Part shown: piece after piece, positions 6,544 through 12,249 of the stretch
Position numbering within the stretch: the first letter of the stretch is position 1
Layout of the letters: each line of letters begins with the position of its first letter
Source: an uncultured Clostridia bacterium
Lineage (GTDB): Bacteria; Bacillota; Clostridia; Oscillospirales; Acutalibacteraceae
Assembly: GCA_946626015.1 (NCBI GenBank)
Contig: CAMOTT010000040.1
Coordinates: forward strand, 1-12,873
Length of the DNA: 12,873 nt
Reading direction: 5' to 3'
Position numbers and translations under genes: made by a program
Notes under the pieces: generated by a model
What the model was told of the DNA's origin: nothing
Database searches by the model: none
Seen by the model: the letters and a program-made list of their open reading frames with translations, nothing else

Positions 6544-7456
6544 GATATGGTTGATAACGGCTGTGCTGCTCATTGTTACAGGCGGTGCGGTTTTCTGCGG
6601 CGCCATGTCAAAAAACAACTGGGATTTTTCTGATTTGGACAAAAGGAATTATGATACCCGCACAGTCAGTATCACCGAGGATTTTAAAAATATTTCCATT
6701 GCTTGCAATACGGAGGACGTTTCTCTGCTCCCTTCGGAGGACGGAAAGTGCAGCGTGGTATTTTATGAGACGGAAAAAGAAACGCATACGGCTGTTGTAA
6801 CAGACGGTACGCTTTCCATAGAGCTCTTGGATAAAAGAGAATGGTACGATCACATCTCGTTTTTCAGCTTTGACACGCCGAAAATAACATTGTATCTGCC
6901 CAAAACAAAATACGATTTGATTTATGTCGGAACGGATACGGGGGATGTTTCAATTGCGACAGAAGCTTCGCTGCCAGAGAAATTTAAATTTGGGAAGATC
7001 GAAGTTTCTACCGATACCGGGGATATTCGATGCGAAAACATAGGGTCGGGGGACGTCAAACTTTCGGTCTCAACCGGTCAGATAAATGTTGACTCGACCA
7101 CTTGTGAAGGAACGGTGGAAATTCACTCCGGCACGGGAGATTTGCTTATGAGAGATGTTTCGTGTAAAACGCTCACAGCAAACGGCGGTACGGGGGATGT
7201 AACGCTGGATTCGGTTTTGGCAGAGGAGATGATCGCGGTCAAACTCAGCACCGGAGATGTGACTTTTAAGAGTTGTGACGCGGCAGGGCTGGCCGTTATA
7301 ACCAGTACCGGCGATATAAAAGGCTCATTGATTACGGATAAGACGTTTGTTGCGCGAAGCAGTACGGGCCGGGTGGACGTACCCGAAAACACAAGCGGCG
7401 GTAAAGCGGTAATTACTACGAACACTGGAGATATCTCCATCACCGTTATAACATAA
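6527..7456 (+). CDS. DUF4097 beta-helix protein, membrane-anchored
   Basis: A 309-residue protein; ATG 6527 lies seven bases after GGAGGAGG (6512-6519), inside the end of the DUF1700 gene. Residues 6-27 are one hydrophobic segment, a signal anchor or signal peptide; C24 does not sit in a proper lipobox. From about residue 140 the chain is a run of nine turns with the core 'sTGdv' (DTGDV, DTGDI, STGQI, GTGDL, GTGDV, STGDV, STGDI, STGRV, NTGDI), spaced about 16-25 residues, the signature of DUF4097 (PF13349), which folds as a right-handed beta-helix-like solenoid. It is probably held outside the membrane. Its function is unknown; the operon implies it works with the DUF1700 protein under PadR control. 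Confidence 0.9.
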   Translation: MKRATKIWLITAVLLIVTGGAVFCGAMSKNNWDFSDLDKRNYDTRTVSITEDFKNISIACNTEDVSLLPSEDGKCSVVFYETEKETHTAVVTDGTLSIELLDKREWYDHISFFSFDTPKITLYLPKTKYDLIYVGTDTGDVSIATEASLPEKFKFGKIEVSTDTGDIRCENIGSGDVKLSVSTGQINVDSTTCEGTVEIHSGTGDLLMRDVSCKTLTANGGTGDVTLDSVLAEEMIAVKLSTGDVTFKSCDAAGLAVITSTGDIKGSLITDKTFVARSSTGRVDVPENTSGGKAVITTNTGDISITVIT

Positions 7457-7466
7457 GATCAAAAAG

Positions 7467-7510
7467 CAAAAGCTCCTCTTCCGCTATTGGAAAAGGAGCT
7501 TTATGTTATT
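7467..7510. terminator. Bidirectional terminator between convergent genes
   Basis: An AAAGCTCCTCTTCC-type arm (7469-7482) pairs with GGAAAAGGAGCTTT (7489-7502) with one mismatch and a six-base loop. On the minus strand the hairpin is followed by TTTTGCTTTTT; on the plus strand the tail is a weaker, A-interrupted T stretch. It serves the DUF4097 gene and the metallophosphoesterase gene. Confidence 0.75.
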
Positions 7511-7519
7511 TTATTAGAT

Positions 7520-8881
7520 TTATCTGACGGAGAATGTTGCCGAGATAGGCGCGCCGTACTCGTCCCAGACGCTGATAGGCGTCACCTTGACCGTGTAGGT
7601 CTTTCCGCTTTCAAGGCCCTCAAAGGTGTAGCTCAGGGTCTCGGGCATTGGCTCAAGATAGTATCCGGAGTAGATCTCTTTTTCCGCTATTGGTTTCTTT
7701 GTCGAAGCGGAGCCGTAGAGCGAGATGCGGTAGCCGTAGGGGCAGAGGTCATCAAGGGCCTGGGGGAATGTCACCGTTGCCGCGCCCTCGCCGTTCTGGC
7801 TTACTGTAACGGCGGCACAGTTATCAAATACCGGCAGTCCGGAGGTCTTTTTACGGGTGGAGGTGTAGGCAAATTCCGAGGGATCCGTCACGTTATCGAC
7901 CTGCCAGATGAGCTGTTTTTCAGGCTCATCGGTGTTGGCAGGGGTGCGGAAGAAGTCGTCGGTTATCAGGTTGTAGGGCTGGATACGCACACGGTTTTTC
8001 GCGTCCACTTCGACTATCATAAACTGCGCTGCCGCTCCGGCGTCGTCGGGCACGGTGTTGTCGCCGATATCCTCCTCCATCTCAAGGTACTTGAGCGTGC
8101 CTGTGCCCAGCAGGGTGTAGCCGCACTGCCAGATGTTGAGGGGGTTGTTGATGGGGCCGTGTGAATGCCCTGAGAAGTTGAACACCTGAGGATGCTGGGC
8201 GTAGACCATATGCAGCGGCACGGACGCCCTTGTGAACCAGCTGCGGCTGACGTAAACGGTGTTCCAGATATGCCCGTGCTGCATGGTGAAAATAGGCTTG
8301 TTCGGGTCATCCTTTTCCGCCTTATTCAGCTCTTTGTTCAACCAGAGTATCTGCTTGGCGGTGTGCTTTGTGCCGCTGGGGCTGGGAGAGAGGCCGATGA
8401 TGTGGAAGCCTTTTACTACCACGTGCTTGTCAAGGGGCTCGTCCATATTGCGAAGATAACCCTCATGACCGGTAGTTGAAAACTCATGGTTGCCCATAAC
8501 GGTTATGAACTGAGTCTCCGGGCGGATGTTTTCATCCACGATCCTGTTGAGGATAGCGTATTCCTCATCCAGGCCGGTGTCGCAGTTGTCGCCCGCCAGC
8601 AGAACGGCGTCCAGAGTCTTATAAGTCTTGTGGCTGTCGCAGTAGCGGTAGGCTGATTGGAAAAGCTGTTCAAAGCGCTTCGCCATGGTGTCGTTGGTGA
8701 CGGAAATGTGTACGTCCGAGGTGATGGCAAAGCGGAAAACAGGCTCAAATTCAGCCTGAGTTTCGAGGTTGATCAATTTGTTCATAAATTCCTGATCATA
8801 TTTGGGAACGAAAGAAATGCCGGTGACCAGCATTATCAACGCCAGCGGCAGGCTTAAAAGCGCGCGTATTCGTCTCAACAT
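7520..8881 (-). CDS. Exported calcineurin-like metallophosphoesterase with C-terminal Fn3-like domain
   Basis: A 453-residue protein; ATG at 8879-8881 follows GGAGG (8889-8893) at seven bases. Residues 1-25 are a basic then hydrophobic signal peptide or anchor. The phosphoesterase domain (about 48-270) shows the full metal-site set: SDVH (D56, H58), GDNCD (D98), GNHE (N131, H132), HGH (H202, H204) and GHSH (H239, H241). The family hydrolyses phosphomonoesters or diesters with two metal ions; outside the cell this could mean nucleotides, phospholipid or teichoic acid products, but the substrate cannot be told. Residues about 350-453 look like a fibronectin III-type beta-sandwich (motif LESGKTYTVKVTPIS). 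It is monocistronic, convergent with the DUF4097 gene and divergent from the DUF1292 gene. Confidence 0.88.
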   Translation of the reverse strand: MLRRIRALLSLPLALIMLVTGISFVPKYDQEFMNKLINLETQAEFEPVFRFAITSDVHISVTNDTMAKRFEQLFQSAYRYCDSHKTYKTLDAVLLAGDNCDTGLDEEYAILNRIVDENIRPETQFITVMGNHEFSTTGHEGYLRNMDEPLDKHVVVKGFHIIGLSPSPSGTKHTAKQILWLNKELNKAEKDDPNKPIFTMQHGHIWNTVYVSRSWFTRASVPLHMVYAQHPQVFNFSGHSHGPINNPLNIWQCGYTLLGTGTLKYLEMEEDIGDNTVPDDAGAAAQFMIVEVDAKNRVRIQPYNLITDDFFRTPANTDEPEKQLIWQVDNVTDPSEFAYTSTRKKTSGLPVFDNCAAVTVSQNGEGAATVTFPQALDDLCPYGYRISLYGSASTKKPIAEKEIYSGYYLEPMPETLSYTFEGLESGKTYTVKVTPISVWDEYGAPISATFSVR

Positions 8882-8912
8882 AATAATACCTCCGATTTTT
8901 TGATTACAAAAT

Positions 8913-8942
8913 ATTATATCATATTTTATGAACTGTTATCAA
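8913..8942 (-). promoter_or_regulatory. Sigma-A promoter of the metallophosphoesterase gene
   Basis: On the minus strand, TTGATA (8937-8942), an 18-nt spacer and a perfect TATAAT (8913-8918), 31 bases before the start codon. Confidence 0.7.
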
Positions 8943-9002
8943 TAATAAAAAAAGAAAAATCATCAGCTTGCTTTTTCTCCGCAAATCTTTTTATATTAGC
9001 TC

Positions 9003-9031
9003 TTGACTAAAGCCCCCCAAACGGGTAAAAT
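9003..9031 (+). promoter_or_regulatory. Candidate promoter of the DUF1292 gene
   Basis: TTGACT (9003-9008), a 17-nt spacer and TAAAAT (9026-9031). A perfect TATAAT at 9031-9036 would need a 22-nt spacer, so the first pairing is preferred. It lies back-to-back with the minus-strand promoter at 8913-8942. Confidence 0.6.
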
Positions 9032-9056
9032 ATAATTGAAAAGCGAGGCGATCAAA

Positions 9057-9362
9057 ATGGCTGATGAATACAATCCCGACATTGTCAGCGTGGTTGATGA
9101 TGACGGCAAAGAATATATGTTTGAAGAGCTTGACAGGATCGAGACCGATACCGGGTGCTATGTAGCTCTGCTCCCCATGTTTGACGAGCCTGAAAAAATG
9201 CTGGAGGATGACGGGGATATAATCATCCTTAAGGCTGAGGAAGAGGACGGGGAAGTCTACCTTTCGCAGATCGAGGATGACGAGGAGTTCCAGGAGATCG
9301 GCGAGATATTTGATGAGCGTCTGGCAAAGCTCTTTGCGGATGAAGAAGAGGAAGAAGACTGA
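9057..9362 (+). CDS. DUF1292 (YrzB-like) acidic protein
   Basis: A 101-residue protein. ATG 9057 is chosen over the in-frame TTG at 9036 because GCGAGGCGAT (9042-9051) sits just before it and the family motif starts right after: 'DIVSVVDDDGKEYMFEELDRIE'. DUF1292 (PF06949) proteins are small, very acidic and widespread in Firmicutes; YrzB of Bacillus is the reference and its role is unknown. The body (about 8-85) is predicted beta-rich, with a Glu/Asp-only C-terminus (DEEEEED). It is likely cytoplasmic. No terminator separates it from the RNA gene at 9395. Confidence 0.88.
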   Translation: MADEYNPDIVSVVDDDGKEYMFEELDRIETDTGCYVALLPMFDEPEKMLEDDGDIIILKAEEEDGEVYLSQIEDDEEFQEIGEIFDERLAKLFADEEEEED

Positions 9363-9379
9363 TTTTTACCCCTGCCTTG

Positions 9380-9388
9380 TGCGATAAC
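9380..9388 (+). promoter_or_regulatory. Weak extended -10 candidate for the 6S RNA
   Basis: TGC followed by GATAAC (9383-9388) is an extended -10 shape without a good -35. Initiation about seven bases later, near 9395, would coincide with the 5' edge of the closing stem. The alternative is processing from the DUF1292 transcript. Confidence 0.35.
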
Positions 9389-9394
9389 TACGGT

Positions 9395-9566
9395 CCTAAT
9401 GTAACCCAACACGTAATTTAAGGAAGTCTTAACTCCGGCATGTGGAATAGCAGACCTCCCGGGTTTTGCCCGGACGTTGGGAGCAAGAAGCTGTCGGGTG
9501 ACATCCACCTGCTGAAAGCAGGTTGCAGCGGACCGTTCCCGGCTTGGCGGGGTTACTTATTATTTT
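9395..9566 (+). ncRNA. ssrS: 6S RNA (RNA polymerase regulator)
   Basis: The layout matches bacterial 6S RNA. TAAT-GTAACCC (9397-9407) pairs with GGGTTAC-TT-ATTA (9550-9562) as closing stem. CCGGCA (9435-9440) pairs with TGTCGG (9492-9497) and starts the long apical arm, which holds CTCCC/GGGAG (9456-9460/9479-9483) or the competing CCGGG/CCCGG hairpin (9459-9463/9469-9473). Between the two stems is a large bubble whose 3' side carries the small hairpin ACCTGC-TGAAA-GCAGGT (9507-9523), as in the E. coli and Bacillus RNAs. 6S RNA mimics an open promoter and traps sigma-A holoenzyme, mainly in stationary phase. About 172 nt is in the normal range. Ends are approximate. tmRNA, RNase P and SRP signatures are absent. 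Called by structure and recall, not by a covariance search. Confidence 0.75.
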
Positions 9567-9567
9567 G

Positions 9568-9573
9568 GGTGAT
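9568..9573 (+). promoter_or_regulatory. GGTGAT-type ribosome binding site deciding a GTG start
   Basis: GGTGAT is four bases before GTG 9578 and starts only six bases after the last paired base of the 6S RNA closing stem. Confidence 0.45.
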
Positions 9574-9577
9574 ATGA

Positions 9578-10249
9578 GTGCAACGGATAAATAACGAAGA
9601 AATTCTTGACATAATTCCATACAAACACGGCTTTCTGTTCGTCCAGCGGGACGATCTGCCGGACGGCAGCACAAGAGCGTCATTTTTTGCCTTTGATCAT
9701 GACGGTATGTGCATACAGCAGGCGACCAAAAAGCTCTACCTGCAAACCAAATTCGGCCCTGCGTGGCAGTCCATCGCAGGTACTCTGGGCGATTTTATAA
9801 GCTGCAAGGCGGTTACAATGTCCAACGGCGGCGTTGTCGCCCTGTACGATGACGGCGAGATGCATATTTTCAACGTCCACGGCAAGGAGATCTGGGACGG
9901 CAGCCTGATTTACCATGACCATCCGGTGACGGATATTGCCGTGGATGAAAAAAGGCTTTGGGGCGTTGTGCCGGAGTTTAATTCCATCATAGATTATTCC
10001 CCTGTTGAGGAGCGGGTGATGCTCCGTATCGGCGGCGAGAAATCCAAGGCCTTCGATACCCCTGTGGGGATAACAAAGATCGTTGACAAGCTCTATATCT
10101 GCAACGAGGGCTCCAATAAGATACGCACAATAAGCCTTGAGAATTATTCGGTGAACGATTACATAGAGTTTGACGAGCCCGTCTACAAGTACTATAACAT
10201 CTATGACCACGAATATGTGGTACTTGAGTCGGGAATATATATGCTATGA
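9578..10249 (+). CDS. Uncharacterised beta-propeller-like protein
   Basis: A 223-residue protein. GTG 9578 is the only start that keeps the N-terminus and has a ribosome site (GGTGAT); the ATG at 9574 is in another frame. No signal peptide or membrane segment is visible, so it is probably cytoplasmic. The chain is mostly short beta strands in blade-like units: 'VVALYDDGEMHIFNVHGKEIW' (about 87-107, given here in parts), VTDIAVDEKRLWGV (117-130) and PVGITKIVDKLYICNEGSNKI (162-182). This recalls NHL/WD-type propellers with four or so blades, too few for a closed ring alone, so it may oligomerise or be a partial propeller. I do not recognise a family. It follows the 6S RNA directly and ends at a bidirectional terminator. 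Confidence 0.7.
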   Translation: MQRINNEEILDIIPYKHGFLFVQRDDLPDGSTRASFFAFDHDGMCIQQATKKLYLQTKFGPAWQSIAGTLGDFISCKAVTMSNGGVVALYDDGEMHIFNVHGKEIWDGSLIYHDHPVTDIAVDEKRLWGVVPEFNSIIDYSPVEERVMLRIGGEKSKAFDTPVGITKIVDKLYICNEGSNKIRTISLENYSVNDYIEFDEPVYKYYNIYDHEYVVLESGIYML

Positions 10250-10265
10250 TATAAACAAAATGAAT

Positions 10266-10302
10266 AATGACCGTAGCGGAGCTGATCCCGTTACGGTCAT
10301 TT
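10266..10302. terminator. Bidirectional terminator between convergent genes
   Basis: AATGACCGTA (10266-10275) pairs perfectly with TACGGTCATT (10292-10301); GCGG/CCGT inside extends the stem to about 14 bp around an eight-base loop. T-rich tails on both sides are short (TTTGTT on plus, TTATTCATTTTG on minus). It closes both the propeller gene and the COG4905 gene. Confidence 0.7.
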
Positions 10303-10329
10303 GTTATATCGCTTAAGCGCCGTAAAATA

Positions 10330-11139
10330 TCAGTTTTTCTTTATCCCCAGAAACTCTCGTATCTTATCCATGGCATCATTGTACCGCGTGGAGCGGTATA
10401 TGTTTTTGGAGAGGTTCTTTTCACGCCTTGAGAGCGAGAGATTTTTCAGCTTTGCCATTATGGTGTTGTCGATTTCATCTCCGCCCACATTTTCAGCCGC
10501 ATTGCCGCCCAACTTGGATCTGACTGTTTCTATCTTGGCACGGGCATTGCTGCTGATTGAATTTTTTGCGTTGTCCGCGTAGGTTCTGGCCTCGTTCAAG
10601 AAGTTGTTGATGCTGGCCTGAAGATCTTTCAGCTTTTCGTTGAACTTGGTGAGCTGGAAAACGGTGGCCACAGTGTCGATAAAGAAGATTATCAGCAGCC
10701 CTATGGCGACCCACATGATCTGTTTGTCTGTAAACAAATCAAGCTTTCCGGAGACAAACGGGTGGACTATCTTGACCACTATCACCGACATTGTGCCGAA
10801 AACAAAGGCGCCCAAAAGACAGATCCTGCCTTTGATATTGAATTTCCGTTGGCTGTAATCCCACCATCTGGCGTGAAAGACTTTTTCGAGGAACCAGGAG
10901 GTAAAATATTCAAGGGAACAGCACAGCGCCATGCCGGCAAAAAAGATGGCAACGGGATTGCTCAGCCTGCCGAGGCACAACCAGTCGATCACTGCGCCAA
11001 AGCCGTATATGGGGCAGCAGGGCCCGTTCAAAAATCCCCGGTTTATTAACTTCTTGTGGGTTATGGTGTAGAGCGTTGATTCATATAGCCAGCCCACAAA
11101 GCTATAAAATGAAAAATATATAATTAATCGGTATACCAT
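10330..11139 (-). CDS. COG4905 / ABC_trans_CmpB (PF06541) membrane protein with coiled-coil tail
   Basis: A 269-residue protein, ATG at 11137-11139. The N-terminal half (1-160) has about five membrane helices and the family hallmarks: SFVGWLYE (13-20), NRGFLNGPCCPIYGFG (33-48), and RWWDYS with FNIKGRICL (91-108). The family is annotated as a putative type IV ABC-transporter component, but no ATPase gene is nearby, so transport is unproven. Residues about 165-269 form a charged, helical, probably coiled-coil cytoplasmic tail. The ribosome site is weak: AAGGA is 12 bases from the start, so translation may depend on coupling to the HD-domain gene, which ends 22 bases upstream. The two genes are probably one operon. 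Confidence 0.85.
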   Translation of the reverse strand: MVYRLIIYFSFYSFVGWLYESTLYTITHKKLINRGFLNGPCCPIYGFGAVIDWLCLGRLSNPVAIFFAGMALCCSLEYFTSWFLEKVFHARWWDYSQRKFNIKGRICLLGAFVFGTMSVIVVKIVHPFVSGKLDLFTDKQIMWVAIGLLIIFFIDTVATVFQLTKFNEKLKDLQASINNFLNEARTYADNAKNSISSNARAKIETVRSKLGGNAAENVGGDEIDNTIMAKLKNLSLSRREKNLSKNIYRSTRYNDAMDKIREFLGIKKN

Positions 11140-11161
11140 AGTGATCGATCGTCCTTAAATT

Positions 11162-11692
11162 TTATTCTGAAAGAAGTTTGAAAAGCTCTCTGTAAGGGCT
11201 TTCGGATCTGCTGAATATTTCGTATGTGGCGCAAATCTTGTCCGATATGCAAACAATGACTCCCTCTCTGCATTTTGGCGGAATGTGGGTGAGGGGAAAC
11301 ATATGGCGCTGAATGATATTTTGCTCGGTCTCGTTTATCCCAAAGTCCCGGATGGCGTTTTTTAAAGCCTTCCCCGGGTGAAAAAAGCCGTGCCATTTGT
11401 GGGAATCGTCCTTTTCGTGCCAATCGTAAAGATAGTAGTCGTGGAGCAGCGAACCTCTTATGAGGCTCTTGCGGTCGCACTTCAGCCTGAGGAAATTCGC
11501 CATAAGCAGTGAGAGATAGGAAACGGCCACGCAATGCTCCAGTGTGTTTGTCTCCCCGTGCTGGGTGTACTGCTCCATCTGACGGAAGCCGGGGTGCCGG
11601 AGAAGCTCCGAAAATATGCTTTTGAATTCATCTGCGGTCTTGCGGTCATACTTTTTGTAATAAAGCCGCATCGCCATGTTTTGCTTGCTCAT
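11162..11692 (-). CDS. HD-domain phosphohydrolase-like protein
   Basis: A 176-residue protein; ATG at 11690-11692 follows GGGGG (11701-11705) at eight bases. The HD signature is complete: H53 (TLEHCVAVSYL), H84-D85 (RGSLLHDYYLYDW), H105 and H130 (RHMFPLTHIPP), and D151 (ISDKICATYE). HD proteins bind one or two metals and cut phosphate esters, most often of nucleotides; this compact form is often annotated simply as 'HD domain-containing protein' or uncharacterised phosphohydrolase. The substrate is unknown. No membrane segment is seen, so it is cytoplasmic. It precedes the COG4905 gene in the same direction. No convincing promoter was found in the AT-rich stretch 11706-11763. Confidence 0.85.
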   Translation of the reverse strand: MSKQNMAMRLYYKKYDRKTADEFKSIFSELLRHPGFRQMEQYTQHGETNTLEHCVAVSYLSLLMANFLRLKCDRKSLIRGSLLHDYYLYDWHEKDDSHKWHGFFHPGKALKNAIRDFGINETEQNIIQRHMFPLTHIPPKCREGVIVCISDKICATYEIFSRSESPYRELFKLLSE

Positions 11693-11763
11693 ATATCAGG
11701 CCCCCGTTTTAAACAAAATATCAAATCAGAATTAAAATAAAGAATAAATCTCAAACCCGAGGC

Positions 11764-11792
11764 TTGACATTTTTTGAAAGCTCTTGTATATT
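11764..11792 (+). promoter_or_regulatory. Strong sigma-A promoter of a small unknown gene
   Basis: A perfect TTGACA (11764-11769), a 17-nt spacer and TATATT (11787-11792). It is the best -35 box in the window. The 5' leader to the start codon would be about 65-70 nt and is AT-rich, with no clear riboswitch fold. Confidence 0.75.
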
Positions 11793-11865
11793 ATATTTAA
11801 TGCCGATTGATTATACAATACTTTATTGTAAATTTTTAAAAAATATTATCCGGGAGGATGTTTAT

Positions 11866-12183
11866 ATGTTAGGTTTAGGTACTTGGCTTTTTGACGTTGA
11901 CACAATGGTTTACAGCGGAGAGGGGATATTGATAATCTCCGATGACAACGGATCATACAAGTTTGTTGTCCAGACTCCGGACAAAAAGAAGAATTTCGAC
12001 ATCACCGTCAGAGAAACAGCGCAAAACGGCAACACGCTTGAGGCCATATTCGGCGTTTCACAGCTGGCAGGAAAGGATATCTACGCGTCGATAACCTTTA
12101 ACGGCGATAAAGCAGAGGGCTATGTGAAGATCCCCTTTATAGGCAAGGTCAAAATCAAAAACGGCAGAAAGATAGCCGATTAA
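11866..12183 (+). CDS. Small beta-rich protein of unknown function
   Basis: A 105-residue protein. ATG 11866 follows GGGAGG (11852-11857) at eight bases; the longer in-frame extension up to 11764 would run through the promoter, so it is rejected. The sequence begins MLGLGTWLFDVDTMVYSGEG and alternates short beta strands with Gly/Asp/Asn turns to the end (VKIPFIGKVKIKNGRKIAD). There is no signal peptide, membrane segment, cysteine or catalytic motif. The look is of a small beta-barrel or lipocalin/calycin-like fold that may bind a ligand, but that is only a guess from strand pattern. I do not recognise a family. Its own strong promoter and strong terminator mark it as an independent, probably well expressed gene. 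Confidence 0.8.
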   Translation: MLGLGTWLFDVDTMVYSGEGILIISDDNGSYKFVVQTPDKKKNFDITVRETAQNGNTLEAIFGVSQLAGKDIYASITFNGDKAEGYVKIPFIGKVKIKNGRKIAD

Positions 12184-12202
12184 AAGATGCGCATTACAGC
12201 AA

Positions 12203-12249
12203 AACATACCATCCGTCACGGTAAAATGACAGGTGGTATGTTATTTTTT
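12203..12249 (+). terminator. Strong terminator of the small gene, overlapping the mgtE stop
   Basis: AACATACCATC (12203-12213) pairs with GGTGGTATGTT (12232-12242) with one G-T pair, continued inside by GTCA/TGAC (12215-12218/12227-12230), then ATTTTTT. The minus-strand stop codon of mgtE (12248-12250) lies in the T tract. On the minus strand the hairpin is followed by TTTTGCTG, so it may also end mgtE transcripts. Confidence 0.85.

Noticed and set aside
7487..8164. Plus-strand open frame of 225 codons opposite the metallophosphoesterase gene
   Set aside because: It has no ribosome site, begins within the terminator region and its translation is rich in Gly/Val/Arg without any family motif; the minus-strand frame has the full metal-binding motif set.
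9395..9566. tmRNA, RNase P RNA, SRP RNA or T-box as alternatives for the structured RNA
   Set aside because: There is no tRNA-like end with a tag frame, no GAGGAAAGTCC-type RNase P core, no SRP GGAA/GCAG loop and no T-box TGGNACCGCG motif; the two-stem-plus-bubble layout fits 6S RNA.
9680..10210. Minus-strand open frame of 176 codons opposite the propeller gene
   Set aside because: It has no ribosome site or recognisable motif, and the plus-strand frame has a ribosome site and blade-like repeats. It is treated as a shadow.
11124..11534. Second minus-strand open frame overlapping the HD-domain gene
   Set aside because: It lies in another frame of a gene with a complete HD signature; it is Arg/Pro/His-rich as expected for a shadow.
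11706..11763. Minus-strand promoter for the HD-domain gene
   Set aside because: Several AT-rich near matches exist (for example TATTTT after TGA) but none has an acceptable -35 at the right distance.
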